Assembly: GCA_028698525.1 (NCBI GenBank)
Contig: JAQVDB010000005.1
Coordinates: 1-48,923 of the forward strand
Reading direction: 5' to 3'
From: Clostridia bacterium
Lineage (GTDB): Bacteria > Bacillota > Clostridia > JAQVDB01
Length of the DNA stretch: 48,923 nucleotides
Below the pieces are notes generated by a model. That model worked only from the letters and a program-made list of their open reading frames with translations, was not told where the DNA came from and did not search any database. Every line of letters starts with the position of its first letter. The stretch's first letter is position 1. The translations under genes were made by a program, and so were the position numbers. Shown here piece by piece: positions 17,568-25,953 of this stretch.

Positions 17568-18455
17568 TTATTCTTCATATTGTTCATATTTTCTCTCAGA
17601 TAACTTTTTCCTAAGAATACTATAAAAATTCTTATCTTTATATCTTACTAACTGAGTATAAATATCCGCCTTACTTACTAACACAACTTCACCCTTATTC
17701 AAGCTATATCCTTCCTGTCCATCTATAGTCACCAGGATATTTTCATAGTCCCCTACCACTTTTATCTTGACAGTTTCACTATCCGATATAACGATTGGTC
17801 TAGAATGAAGGGTGTGGGGACATATCGGTGTTATAAGCAAAGATTCCATCTTTGGGCTTATTATAGGTCCTCCGGCAGATAAAGAATAGGCAGTAGAACC
17901 GGTAGGACTTGAAACTATTAAACCGTCAGCAGGGAATGTATCAACAAAATAGTCATCTATATATGTTTTTAGAAGTATCATTCGCGATAAAGAGCCTTTC
18001 GCAACTCCTACATCATTTAACGCAAGAAAGGATGTTTTCTCCAGCGTTCCCTTCAATATTTTTGCTTTAAGCATCATTCTCTTTTCTATTATATAATTTC
18101 CCTCAAGAATTTGGCTTATCACTTCAAACATATCTTTTATTTCTATTTCTGTTAAATATCCTAACCTACCTAAATTCACTCCAAGTATAGGCGTATTGCA
18201 ATGAGCAGCGCTCTTGGCCACTCTAAGCAATGTTCCATCACCACCAAGTACTATAACCATTTGACAGGCATTAAAAATTGCAGGAAAATCGATAAAGTTT
18301 AAATTTAAATCATCTTTTTGTTTTTTAAAAGTACTTGGTATATATACTTTACATCCTCTCTGACATAACCAACTTTGCAGCTTCCAAGTTATCTTTAAAT
18401 TTTTATCTTTTAATTCGTTAGGTATCAATCCAATTTTATTAAAGCCTTTATTCAA
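17568..18455 (-). CDS. nadK: NAD kinase
   Basis: Phosphorylates NAD to NADP with ATP or polyphosphate in the cytosol. The product of about 295 aa carries the family motifs GGDGTLLRVA at 71-80, NLGRLGYLTEI near 108, and the NAD-binding SPTGSTAYSLSAGGPI near 175. The longest frame starts with GTG at 18464. A TTG three codons later lies 5 nt after GAGGTG and gives MNKGFNKIGLI, a normal NadK N terminus, so I prefer it. The 62-nt gap to tlyA is the largest in this part of the operon. The tlyA-nadK-argR-recN order is widely conserved in Firmicutes. Confidence 0.95.
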   Translation of the reverse strand: MNKGFNKIGLIPNELKDKNLKITWKLQSWLCQRGCKVYIPSTFKKQKDDLNLNFIDFPAIFNACQMVIVLGGDGTLLRVAKSAAHCNTPILGVNLGRLGYLTEIEIKDMFEVISQILEGNYIIEKRMMLKAKILKGTLEKTSFLALNDVGVAKGSLSRMILLKTYIDDYFVDTFPADGLIVSSPTGSTAYSLSAGGPIISPKMESLLITPICPHTLHSRPIVISDSETVKIKVVGDYENILVTIDGQEGYSLNKGEVVLVSKADIYTQLVRYKDKNFYSILRKKLSERKYEQYEE

Positions 18456-18517
18456 AGAATACACCTCATAATCATTTTACAATTATTGCTTTAAAGGTTC
18501 AACATCATATTATAAGA

Positions 18518-19342
18518 TTAATTCAAAACATCATGTGAGCTATCTACTATTATATCAATTTTTCCTTCGATCATGCTATATTCTGTTTTATTATTGGCTG
18601 AGTCATTAGATAAATATATCAAATATTCGATATTGCCCTTTGGCCCTTTTATAGGAGAGAATCCGATATCCATTATACATAATTTAGAATTAATTGAAAA
18701 TTGAATAATATCATTTATTACTTGTTTATGAGCTACAGGATCCCTTACAACTCCATTTTTCCCTACTTTTTCTTTTCCAACCTCGAATTGCGGTTTTATA
18801 AGACAAACCATTTTCCCTTGATCATTAAGAAGATTTTTCACAACTGGAATTACTAATTTCAGTGAAATAAAAGAAACATCGATGGAAGCAAAGTCACATA
18901 ATACTCCTATATCAGCTGGAACTACATTTCGTATATTTGTACGTTCCATACACACAACTCTTGGGTCATTTCTAAGGCTCCAATCAAATTGTCCATACCC
19001 AACATCTATTGAATATACGCGCGATGCCCCTTTTTTGAGCATGCAGTCTGTAAATCCTCCGGTAGAAGCACCTACATCAATGCATATTTTGCCATTTAAA
19101 TCTATATCAAATTCATTTATTGCCTTTTCAAGTTTTAAGCCTCCACGACTAACAAATGGAATATCGTTCCCCTTAATGACTATTTTGTCCATATCACATA
19201 TACATATATTCGTCCCAGGTTTATCCACCAACTCATTGTTGACATAGACTTGACCAGCCATTATTAAGCGTTTTGCTCGATCCCTGCTCTTAGCTAATCC
19301 TTTTTCCACAAGTACTTTATCTAGCCTGCTTTTTTTGCTCAT
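18518..19342 (-). CDS. tlyA: TlyA family rRNA (cytidine-2'-O)-methyltransferase
   Basis: S-adenosylmethionine-dependent ribosomal RNA methyltransferase; mycobacterial TlyA methylates 16S and 23S rRNA and creates the capreomycin target. The 274-aa product has an N-terminal S4 RNA-binding domain (about 5-65, RLDKVLVEKGLAKSRDRAKR) and a FtsJ-like Rossmann domain with the SAM motif CIDVGASTGGFTD at 87-99 and LIKPQFEVGKEKVGKNGVVRD near 200. It lies downstream of oapA. In many OLE-containing genomes dxs sits between oapA and tlyA, but here it is absent and the gap is only 39 nt. Confidence 0.95.
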   Translation of the reverse strand: MSKKSRLDKVLVEKGLAKSRDRAKRLIMAGQVYVNNELVDKPGTNICICDMDKIVIKGNDIPFVSRGGLKLEKAINEFDIDLNGKICIDVGASTGGFTDCMLKKGASRVYSIDVGYGQFDWSLRNDPRVVCMERTNIRNVVPADIGVLCDFASIDVSFISLKLVIPVVKNLLNDQGKMVCLIKPQFEVGKEKVGKNGVVRDPVAHKQVINDIIQFSINSKLCIMDIGFSPIKGPKGNIEYLIYLSNDSANNKTEYSMIEGKIDIIVDSSHDVLN

Positions 19343-19381
19343 TTTTTCACCTAATTTTTCTTTTTTCGATTTTAATATAAC

Positions 19382-19963
19382 TCAGTTTTCTTTTCTAAAG
19401 ATTCTCCTTATTATATATATCATATACGCAACAGAGTAAACTATCTTACCTGAATTTTTAATTGCAAAATTTTTGCCAAAGGCTTTTCCCCCAACTGTCA
19501 ATGAAGCAGCAATTGAAGTAAGCAATATGCTGATGAAAGTTGTATGTAAATCTGGATTTTCCAGCAATATTTTATAGACTATTGTGGCACTAGCAGCTCC
19601 ACTTACAATTCCGCAAATATCTCCTATTACATCGTTACAAAAGTTTGAAACACGATCTGCTTTTTTTATCATGTTAACTGCATGTTTAGCCCCCGGCACT
19701 TTTTTTGAGCACATTGAATGAAATGGGGTTTGATCTGCCGCAGTTACAGCTGTACCTATAATATCGAAAATTATTCCGATTAATATTATCACAAGAAGCA
19801 ATATTATAGCAAAAACTAAGTTTATAGCCTTCATAAGTGATTCGGACAAAATACTCAACAAAAACGCAAGTATAAATGTCCACATAGAAATAGTCAAAGC
19901 CCAACGTATTTTAGACTTTTTATCATTGGACTTTTTACCATTTTGGTTCTTGTTTGGCTTCAA
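19382..19963 (-). CDS. oapA: OLE-associated protein A, CorB-like membrane protein
   Basis: A 193-aa membrane protein with a basic N terminus (KPNKNQNGKKSNDKKSK), three to four transmembrane segments (about 24-42, 48-72, 110-135 and 146-165) and the conserved loop AADQTPFHSMCSKKVPGAK, then DRVSNFCNDVIGDICGIVSG. It resembles the membrane domain of CorB/MpfA-type magnesium transporters without CBS domains. OapA proteins bind OLE RNA at the membrane and are encoded immediately after it, as here. The open frame extends 50 codons further up, but those codons lie in the RNA's 3' end. The TTG at 19963, 7 nt after GGAGG, is the credible start. Confidence 0.9.
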   Translation of the reverse strand: MKPNKNQNGKKSNDKKSKIRWALTISMWTFILAFLLSILSESLMKAINLVFAIILLLVIILIGIIFDIIGTAVTAADQTPFHSMCSKKVPGAKHAVNMIKKADRVSNFCNDVIGDICGIVSGAASATIVYKILLENPDLHTTFISILLTSIAASLTVGGKAFGKNFAIKNSGKIVYSVAYMIYIIRRIFRKEN

Positions 19964-19979
19964 CAGATTGCCTCCAAAT

Positions 19980-20600
19980 TGAATGATAACAAAGGATGGT
20001 AATACATATGGTAAAACTTGCGGCTTAGGTCTAGTAGGATTTCCCAAACGAATATTGATATGTCGCCATATCAACGGTTTCCCTTTAAATCCGTTTCTAC
20101 TGTGTTGCCACAAAGTAGGACTAGATTACCACTAAGGCCACACTACAATCCCATATATATTTCAGCATGAACAGTCTAGGAGATTTCCTCAACAGCGCCA
20201 AATTTCTCTAGTCTCTTTTGCAGAGAAGGTTTCAAGAACAATAATCCAATTAACACGGGCCCTGCGTAATTGGATGCGATCTTTCTATCCACCCACTCCA
20301 CTCAAGACAGGCTACTCTACAAGTGCTTTTGTAGAGTTCCCTGAAAGTATTGCAATAAAAATAAGGAAGCACTTCTATACATACTTCCAGGTCTCCACGG
20401 AAGCTGGGTCAACGCCCACATGCCCTTGTGGATCGCCCTTCTTCCTTAACTCCCACATCCAACCCCTGACTGGGCGTCAGAAGCCAGACCCAGGAACTTC
20501 ATCGATATGCCATTGACGGATTTTTAGCCCCGCCTTCAAGAAAAATATTGCTGACTAGAATACTGCACCATCCTTTGTTTTATTAATTATTATACATGCA
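19980..20600 (-). ncRNA. ole: OLE (ornate, large, extremophilic) RNA
   Basis: A region of about 620 nt without a credible protein gene and with higher G+C than the gaps around it. It contains many stable hairpins: ATCCAATTA/TAATTGGAT (20244-20275), ACTCTACAA/TTGTAGAGT (20314-20337), CTTCC/GGAAG (20384-20403) and a CTGGG/CCCAG stem (20470-20493). It lies between the ispA-DUF212 pair and oapA, followed by tlyA, argR and recN. This is the operon position described for OLE RNA in Bacillus halodurans and relatives, and the length matches the roughly 600-nt class. OLE forms a membrane ribonucleoprotein with OapA that affects alcohol, cold and magnesium tolerance. The 5' end is placed from the promoter; the 3' end is approximate. 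Confidence 0.88.
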
Positions 20601-20606
20601 GAAAAC

Positions 20607-20635
20607 ATTATAGCATATGATATTTCAATAATCAA
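20607..20635 (-). promoter_or_regulatory. Promoter of the OLE RNA
   Basis: TTGATT (20630-20635), a 17-nt spacer and a perfect TATAAT (20607-20612) on the minus strand form one of the best sigma-A promoters in the window. It begins 3 nt past the DUF212 stop codon, and the expected start is near 20600, where the structured region begins. OLE and oapA can thus be transcribed apart from the upstream genes. Confidence 0.78.
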
Positions 20636-20637
20636 TA

Positions 20638-21081
20638 TCATAAAAATATATTAGAAACTAAAATTCCTACTGCAGCACCACCTATCACTTCAAAAGGCGT
20701 GTGACCCAGTAGTTCCTTCAACTTTTCTTCGTTTAGGACTCGATTGATTTGTATTTCCTTAACAATGCTATTCAAAATTTTAGCCTGTTTTCCCGCTGCC
20801 CTTCTTATCCCTGCAGCGTCATACATTACTATCATAGAAAAAACCACTGAAATAGCAAACAAGTAAGAATCCCAACCATATTCCTTTCCCACAGCAACTG
20901 CTAAAGCAGTGACAAACGCCGAGTGGGAACTAGGCATGCCGCCAGTGCTTACAAAAAGCTCAAAATTAAACTTTCTAGTCATGATCAAAGTTATCAATAC
21001 TTTTGATGTTTGAGCAATGAACCATGCAAGGATGGATATGCCTAAAGCTTTATTCGAGGCGATCTGATTTATAAAATCCAA
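20638..21081 (-). CDS. DUF212 divergent PAP2-like membrane phosphatase
   Basis: A protein of about 147 aa with four hydrophobic segments and the acid-phosphatase-like motifs GGMPSSHSA (near 48), YDAAGIRRAAGKQA (near 88) and LGHTPFEV (near 125). These match the divergent PAP2 family, thought to dephosphorylate lipid pyrophosphates or phosphates, though no substrate is established. The position right after ispA (geranyl or farnesyl diphosphate synthase) fits a prenyl-phosphate substrate. The longest frame starts inside ispA with TTG at 21114. A second TTG at 21081, 8 nt after GAGGAGG, is better placed and starts a normal N terminus. It directly precedes the OLE promoter. Confidence 0.86.
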   Translation of the reverse strand: MDFINQIASNKALGISILAWFIAQTSKVLITLIMTRKFNFELFVSTGGMPSSHSAFVTALAVAVGKEYGWDSYLFAISVVFSMIVMYDAAGIRRAAGKQAKILNSIVKEIQINRVLNEEKLKELLGHTPFEVIGGAAVGILVSNIFL

Positions 21082-21094
21082 CCACTTGCCCTCC

Positions 21095-21979
21095 TCACCT
21101 GTCTCTCTTTCCAATATATATTGCTAATTGTTGGAGAAATTCAGCCGATTCTCCAAATATTTTAAGTGAATCAACTGCTTCACTAGTCAATGAATCTAGA
21201 ACTTTTTTTGATTCATCTATGCCAAACAAAGATGGATAAGTAGATTTGTTTTTCTTTGCATCGCTGCCTGTTTTTTTGCCCATTATGTTTTCATCACCTA
21301 TTATATCCAATAAATCGTCTTTTATCTGAAATGCGAGACCTATATTATGAGCATATTTCTCTAGAGCCATCCTCTGTTCATGTTCAGCATTCCCCATTAT
21401 AGCGCCCGTTATAACACTTGCCCTTATAAGAGCACCGGTCTTATGAGTATGAATATACCTTAATACATCACTTGAAATATTTTTACCCTCGTATATCACA
21501 TCGGCAACCTGACCACCTAGCATTCCATCCAATCCTGCTGAAGCCGTGATCTCTCTTATAGCCCTGATATATGTAGCTGCGCTATCAAAATTTATACAAC
21601 TTAACATGGTTTCAAAAGCATGAGTCAAAAGAGCATCTCCTGCCAATATTGCCATGGCTTCTCCAAACACCTTGTGATTTGTAAGCTTTCCGCGCCTGTA
21701 ATCATCATTATCCATAGCAGGCAAATCGTCATGTATCAAAGAATAGCAATGAATATACTCAATTGAACATGCTAAAGGTATTATCCCTTGTATATCATCT
21801 CTAAACAGCTCATATGTACTGGCCATGAGGATGGGTCTTAATCTCTTGCCTCCAGATAGTACACTATATCTCATCGCATCTTCTATAACACCTATGTTTT
21901 CTTTTCCGGATGGAAGATATTCATCTAAATATTTATCAAACATTCGTTTTTTCTCATTGAAGGCATTTTTAAATTGCAA
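21095..21979 (-). CDS. ispA: Polyprenyl synthetase, geranyl/farnesyl diphosphate synthase
   Basis: Condenses isopentenyl diphosphate with allylic diphosphates to geranyl or farnesyl diphosphate, the precursor of undecaprenyl carriers and quinones. The 294-aa all-helical enzyme has the first aspartate-rich motif DDLPAMDNDDYRRG at 84-97 and the second KDDLLDIIGD near 218, plus GGKRLRP near 43 and the C-terminal family region. The start is TTG, 7 nt after AAGGAGG, which overlaps the end of xseB. The order xseA-xseB-ispA is the standard Firmicute arrangement. In OLE-bearing genomes this gene is the usual upstream neighbour of the RNA. Confidence 0.95.
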   Translation of the reverse strand: MQFKNAFNEKKRMFDKYLDEYLPSGKENIGVIEDAMRYSVLSGGKRLRPILMASTYELFRDDIQGIIPLACSIEYIHCYSLIHDDLPAMDNDDYRRGKLTNHKVFGEAMAILAGDALLTHAFETMLSCINFDSAATYIRAIREITASAGLDGMLGGQVADVIYEGKNISSDVLRYIHTHKTGALIRASVITGAIMGNAEHEQRMALEKYAHNIGLAFQIKDDLLDIIGDENIMGKKTGSDAKKNKSTYPSLFGIDESKKVLDSLTSEAVDSLKIFGESAEFLQQLAIYIGKRDR

Positions 21980-21981
21980 GT

Positions 21982-22224
21982 CTATTCCTCCTTAACTGCT
22001 TCAAATGCTAGTTCATCTGAAGTTCCATCTTCTTTATCTATTAAAATATTTATTCGTCTTTCTGCATCATCAAGCATTTTATTGCATATTCTAGTCAATC
22101 TAATACCTTCCTCAAAATTCTTTAACGCTTGATCTAGAGGCAAATCATTGTTTTCTAATTTTGTAACAATATTTTCTAGTTTTTTAAGGCATTCTTCAAA
22201 TTTGGGCTGTTTTTTATCACACAT
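21982..22224 (-). CDS. xseB: Exodeoxyribonuclease VII small subunit
   Basis: Small helical subunit that joins XseA in exonuclease VII, which degrades single-stranded DNA from both ends to short oligonucleotides. The product is about 80 aa, a normal length. It has the family core FEECLKKLENIVTKLENNDLPLDQALKNFEEG in residues 8-40, of which the L-E-x-x-V and LPLDxALxxFEEG features are diagnostic. The open frame continues 17 codons upstream inside xseA. The ATG at 22224, two bases after the xseA stop and 10 nt after GGAGGAG, is the likely start. It is tightly coupled to both neighbours. Confidence 0.93.
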   Translation of the reverse strand: MCDKKQPKFEECLKKLENIVTKLENNDLPLDQALKNFEEGIRLTRICNKMLDDAERRINILIDKEDGTSDELAFEAVKEE

Positions 22225-22225
22225 T

Positions 22226-23419
22226 TTATGGTTTCTCCTCCATGATCGTTTTAACGGTACACTCTGCAGTACCATCTTTTATCCTCAAAAGAATTTCTTC
22301 ATTTACCATAAGCTCATCAATTGATTTGATTATTTTTTTATTATGTTTTTTTTCAACTACGCAGTAGCCCCTATTTATTATGTCTAGAGGATTCAGTATA
22401 TTAAGCTTGCTTATTAATAAATCCTTTTTCTGTCCTTTTGCTTTATAAGTCATAATAATACTATATTTTAATTGTTTATAAAGTCCGTCTAAATATTGCC
22501 TTATATTATTTATATATGTTTGAGGATTTTTTACTTCTTTAATCTTTTCTTTTTTTATGTTTATGATATTATTCATGCTATTAACTAATCTAATATAATA
22601 TGAATTCAATTTAGTCTTTAAATCATAATGATTTGGCACTGCAAGTTCCGCTGCAGCAGAAGGTGTAGGCGCTCTTAAGTCTGAAACAAAATCGATTATA
22701 GTATAATCAGTTTCATGACCCACAGCAGATATTACAGGTATTGTAGAATTAAAAACACATCTAGCGACAATCTCCTCATTAAAGGCCCATAATTCTTCTA
22801 TGGAACCACCACCTCTCGCCACTATGATCACATCTATTCCCTCAAGAGCATTAGCTCTTTCTATTGCATTAGCTACTTCAAATGCAGCCTTTTCACCTTG
22901 TACAGATACAGGTATTATAAGAATGTCTACTTGTGGAAAACGTCGAGTAGCAACATTTATTATATCCCTCAAGGCTGCACCTGTCGCAGAAGTTATGACA
23001 GCTATCCTGGAAGGCAGCATTGGGATTTTCTTTTTAAGTCTATCATCAAACAATCCTTCTGCCTCAAGCTTTTGCTTCAATTGCTCATAGGCTTTATAAA
23101 GGGCACCTATTCCATCCGGTTGAATATCATGTGCATAAAGCTGGTATTGACCATCTCTTTCATAAACTGAAACACTTCCAGATATTATAACATTATCGCC
23201 ATCATCAGGTATAAATTTGAGTTTAGAATTAAAACTTTTAAACATGACACATCTTATCTTGCACTTACTATCTTTTAGCACAAAATACATATGTCCTGAG
23301 TAATGATGCTTAAAGTTTGATATCTCACCTTTCACCATTATATTAGACAAACTTCTATCTTGTGAAATAAGCTCTCTTATATAATTTGTTAACTGGGTAA
23401 CACTTATCACGTCATTCAT
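22226..23419 (-). CDS. xseA: Exodeoxyribonuclease VII large subunit
   Basis: Catalytic subunit of exonuclease VII. The 397-aa product has an N-terminal OB-fold DNA-binding domain (about 5-100; [22 protein letters not shown]), the catalytic core with [21 protein letters not shown] near 185-205 and [12 protein letters not shown] near 222, and a C-terminal coiled coil rich in lysine that binds XseB. The ATG overlaps the folD stop by 8 nt, with GGAGG inside folD, so it is translationally coupled. It is co-transcribed with folD and xseB in a conserved block. Confidence 0.96.
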   Translation of the reverse strand: MNDVISVTQLTNYIRELISQDRSLSNIMVKGEISNFKHHYSGHMYFVLKDSKCKIRCVMFKSFNSKLKFIPDDGDNVIISGSVSVYERDGQYQLYAHDIQPDGIGALYKAYEQLKQKLEAEGLFDDRLKKKIPMLPSRIAVITSATGAALRDIINVATRRFPQVDILIIPVSVQGEKAAFEVANAIERANALEGIDVIIVARGGGSIEELWAFNEEIVARCVFNSTIPVISAVGHETDYTIIDFVSDLRAPTPSAAAELAVPNHYDLKTKLNSYYIRLVNSMNNIINIKKEKIKEVKNPQTYINNIRQYLDGLYKQLKYSIIMTYKAKGQKKDLLISKLNILNPLDIINRGYCVVEKKHNKKIIKSIDELMVNEEILLRIKDGTAECTVKTIMEEKP

Positions 23420-24248
23420 TCGGATAAGCAGCCTCCAATGTATTTTGTAAGAGCATAGCTATAGTCATAGGCCCTACTCCGCCTGGCACCGGGGTAATCC
23501 AGCCTGCTCTTTCCTTGGCTGAATCAAAATCTACATCACCTTTCAGCTTTCCATTAACCCTAGATATACCCACATCTATAACTATTGCACCTTCCTTTAT
23601 CATGTCGCCTTTTATCATCCCTGGTTTGCCTGTAGCAGCTACCAATATATCAGCTTTGCTTGTATGTTGTACCAGATCCACCGTTCTTGAATGACATACA
23701 GTTACTGTAGCATTTTCCCTCATCAATAGAGTGGCTGTAGGTTTACCTACTATATTGCTTCTTCCAACTACAACAGCATTTTTCCCTTCAATTTTTTGTC
23801 CGGTACTTTTTATCAGTCTTATTATCCCCCTTGGAGTACATGAGATGAATCCAGGTCTTCCTATTAATACATTACCCATACTTATAGGACTGAACCCATC
23901 CACATCTTTTTTTACATCAATTGTATTTATTATTTTGTTAGAGTCTATATGTTCCGGCAAGGGAAGCTGTACAAGTATACCGTTTATTTTGACATCTGAA
24001 TTTAACTGGCGGATCAGATCTATCAGGTATTGCTGACTGATATCTTCTTTCAGCTTGATGACTTTCGAATATATACCCGCCTTTTGGCAGGCTTTTTCCT
24101 TGTTTCTAACGTAAACTTGGGAAGCAGGATCATTGCCTACTTGTACAACCGCAAGACCTGGCTTATTCTCCAACTTATCAATTTTTATCTTTAATTCATC
24201 TTTTATCTGTTGCGCTATTTTTTTGCCGTCAATTATGTTTGCACTCAT
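23412..24248 (-). CDS. folD: Bifunctional methylenetetrahydrofolate dehydrogenase/cyclohydrolase
   Basis: Interconverts 5,10-methylene- and 10-formyl-tetrahydrofolate, supplying one-carbon units for purines and, in anaerobes, the Wood-Ljungdahl branch. The product of about 278 aa has the catalytic lysine segment [13 protein letters not shown] near 50, the NAD(P)-binding [13 protein letters not shown] near 160, and the signature [16 protein letters not shown] near 258. The longest frame would add 13 codons. ATG 24248 lies after GAGGAG with normal spacing and gives the usual [12 protein letters not shown] start. It begins one base after nusB ends. Confidence 0.96.
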   Translation of the reverse strand: MSANIIDGKKIAQQIKDELKIKIDKLENKPGLAVVQVGNDPASQVYVRNKEKACQKAGIYSKVIKLKEDISQQYLIDLIRQLNSDVKINGILVQLPLPEHIDSNKIINTIDVKKDVDGFSPISMGNVLIGRPGFISCTPRGIIRLIKSTGQKIEGKNAVVVGRSNIVGKPTATLLMRENATVTVCHSRTVDLVQHTSKADILVAATGKPGMIKGDMIKEGAIVIDVGISRVNGKLKGDVDFDSAKERAGWITPVPGGVGPMTIAMLLQNTLEAAYPNE

Positions 24249-24249
24249 G

Positions 24250-24663
24250 TTATCTCTCCTCAACCTTTTTGTTTCTCGATATCGCACCTAATATTCCGTT
24301 TACAAAAGATGGCGATTCTTCTGTGCTGAATTTTTTAGCAAGCTCTATAGCTTCATTTATTGCTACATTTATAGGCACTTCCTGGCTAAACAACATTTCA
24401 AAAATTGCAATACGTAAAATAACCAAATCAACTTTGGCAATTCTTTTTTTGCTCCAATCCTTACAATATTCTTCTATGTAATCATCTATTGTCCCTAAAT
24501 TTGATAAAGTACCAAAAGTTATTTTTTCAATAAAAGTTTTATCCTCTTTGTCCAGCTTGTTTTTGCTAAACGCATACTCAACTATCTGCTCCAATTCCTG
24601 TTCATTGAATTCTCTTTCAAATAGAATTTGCATTGCTATTTCTCTATCTCTTCTACGTCCCAT
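24250..24663 (-). CDS. nusB: Transcription antitermination factor NusB
   Basis: Binds boxA RNA with NusE (S10) to promote processive rRNA transcription. The 137-aa all-helical protein matches the family along its length: [15 protein letters not shown] at the N terminus, the central [26 protein letters not shown], and the C-terminal [17 protein letters not shown] with FVNGILG. An AGGAGG precedes the ATG. It sits between the DUF2273 gene and folD, downstream of asp23-amaP, the common clostridial order, so it is probably transcribed from the asp23 promoter at 25.96 kb. Confidence 0.95.
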   Translation of the reverse strand: MGRRRDREIAMQILFEREFNEQELEQIVEYAFSKNKLDKEDKTFIEKITFGTLSNLGTIDDYIEEYCKDWSKKRIAKVDLVILRIAIFEMLFSQEVPINVAINEAIELAKKFSTEESPSFVNGILGAISRNKKVEER

Positions 24664-24684
24664 TGCCTGCCTCCTGTAAGACTT

Positions 24685-24885
24685 TTATCTTATTTTGTCC
24701 CAAAAATCATTATCGTTGCCCCTATCAAATCTGTTGCCCAAATATATCCCTAATGATATACATATAAGTATAAATATAGTTTTTAGCAATCCTATTTTTA
24801 AAACTAGTATACCGAATATGATACCTATTATGCAGCCGATAAACTTCCCCTTATTTTTGGATATTAAATTTAATAACTTGTCCAT
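24685..24885 (-). CDS. DUF2273 small membrane protein of the Asp23 cluster
   Basis: A protein of about 66 aa with two closely spaced transmembrane segments (about 14-30 and 33-51) separated by GLLK and ending in a charged tail (NRFDRGNDNDFWDKIR). The YDK-like C terminus and G-x-x-x-G packing are typical of DUF2273 proteins. They accompany AmaP and Asp23 and probably help anchor the Asp23 lattice to the membrane; biochemical function is unknown. The ATG at 24885 has GAGGTG 5 nt upstream. The longer frame, which begins inside amaP, was rejected. Confidence 0.85.
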   Translation of the reverse strand: MDKLLNLISKNKGKFIGCIIGIIFGILVLKIGLLKTIFILICISLGIYLGNRFDRGNDNDFWDKIR

Positions 24886-24905
24886 TTTATCACCTCGAAA
24901 GGCCA

Positions 24906-25448
24906 TTATTCTACTCTTGTTCCTGAATAAAATATATCCTGTACATATACTCTTATCTCTTTAATACTGACTCCCGCATATTTTTCAACATACTCTTTAA
25001 CCTCTTTTTGAACTTGCGAAGATACTGAAGGAATATCCACCTCAGGAAGAGCCTTTAGGCTGATATTCACATATAATCCATCTTCATCTTTGAATGTTAT
25101 ATGACTTTTTACCTCTTTTACCCCTCTTATCTGTCTTGCAGCTTTCAATGATAAGTTTTTTATTGCATCTATCGAAATTCTTATCACACCGTATTCATTA
25201 AAGGTAGTGATGCTAGGCGAAGCCTTTTTTTTAGAAACTGTTATATGAAAAATGCAAATGCTGGCTACAAAAAACAACACAGCTACTATTGCAACTAATA
25301 TTAGATAATCAAAATTATTATATATCACTGAAATATTATCTATAATTATATCTAATGGTATAGCTTTAAAAGATAGAACAAGGATAAACAAAGACAATAT
25401 GCCAATTAGTATTGAATAGACAGCTATTAATACTTTTTTGGTATTCAA
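24906..25448 (-). CDS. amaP: Alkaline shock response membrane anchor AmaP
   Basis: A 180-aa protein with two N-terminal transmembrane segments (about 6-28 and 47-70) and a cytoplasmic Asp23-like domain (about 85-165) containing IRISIDAIKNLSLKAARQIRGVKEV and the C-terminal VQKEVKEYVEKYAGVSIKEIRVYV. In Staphylococcus AmaP tethers the abundant Asp23 protein to the membrane, and loss of it induces cell-wall stress genes. It follows the asp23 gene by 65 nt, a gap that contains a stable hairpin that could set a lower expression level than asp23. Confidence 0.9.
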   Translation of the reverse strand: MNTKKVLIAVYSILIGILSLFILVLSFKAIPLDIIIDNISVIYNNFDYLILVAIVAVLFFVASICIFHITVSKKKASPSITTFNEYGVIRISIDAIKNLSLKAARQIRGVKEVKSHITFKDEDGLYVNISLKALPEVDIPSVSSQVQKEVKEYVEKYAGVSIKEIRVYVQDIFYSGTRVE

Positions 25449-25478
25449 TTTTTTATTTCCCCTTTCTTTGGTTTTTTT

Positions 25479-25502
25479 AACCCTCTGAAAAGTCAGAGGG
25501 TT
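25479..25502 (-). promoter_or_regulatory. Intercistronic hairpin between asp23 and amaP
   Basis: AACCCTCTGA and TCAGAGGGTT form a perfect 10-bp stem with a 4-nt loop. On the minus strand it is followed by a run of A, not T, so it is not a classical terminator. It could protect the asp23 mRNA end or act as a processing site. Confidence 0.55.
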
Positions 25503-25513
25503 ATTCCGCTTTT

Positions 25514-25906
25514 TTATTTTACTCTTTGAGTGTCGTTCTCTTCACTAGGGATATCCTTTTCAATGTTTACTCCTTGGATATGAATGTTGATTTCTACAGC
25601 ATTAAGACCAGTCATAGTTTCAATAGCTTTTTTAACATTTTCTTGTATGTTCCATGCTACTTCCGGGATTCTAGCTCCGTAATTGACAATTATGTATAAA
25701 TCAATAGCAGCTTCCTTTTCTCCTACTTCTACCTTAACGCCTTTTGAAAGATTTTTTTTGCCAAGTTTTTCGGCAATACCTCCGGCTATTCCACCACTCA
25801 TGGAATATACTCCTTCTATCTCTGTAGCTGCAATACCTGCTATTATTGCCACCACTTCATCTGCAAAAGTAACCTTTCCGTATTGTTTCTCTTTATATTC
25901 AGTCAT
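25514..25906 (-). CDS. asp23: Asp23/Gls24 family envelope stress protein
   Basis: A protein of about 130 aa, all one Asp23 domain: GKVTFADEVVAIIAGIAATEIEGVYSM, then GVKVEVGEKEAAIDLYIIVNYGARIPEVA and the helix NIQENVKKAIETMTGLNAVEINIHIQGV. These proteins form abundant membrane-bound networks near the septum that buffer cell-wall stress. The longest frame adds 12 codons. ATG 25906 was chosen; AAGGTGG precedes it by 9-10 nt. A strong promoter 48 nt upstream makes it the first gene of the asp23-amaP-DUF2273-nusB-folD train. Confidence 0.92.
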   Translation of the reverse strand: MTEYKEKQYGKVTFADEVVAIIAGIAATEIEGVYSMSGGIAGGIAEKLGKKNLSKGVKVEVGEKEAAIDLYIIVNYGARIPEVAWNIQENVKKAIETMTGLNAVEINIHIQGVNIEKDIPSEENDTQRVK

Positions 25907-25953
25907 TTTTAAAGCACCACCTTTTATTTTAAGCAAATTCAACTACAATAATA

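Noticed and set aside
20274-20516. An 80-codon plus-strand open frame
   Set aside because: It lies across the hairpins of the OLE RNA, has no ribosome binding site, and its composition (proline, serine and histidine rich) does not look like a protein.
20000-20600. Group II intron or insertion sequence remnant as an explanation of the structured gap
   Set aside because: No intron domain V sequence, reverse transcriptase or transposase frame, terminal inverted repeat or target duplication could be seen; gene order and size fit OLE RNA instead.
25479-25502. Terminator after asp23
   Set aside because: The stem is followed by A residues on the coding strand; there is no U-tract, so it was listed as an intercistronic hairpin.
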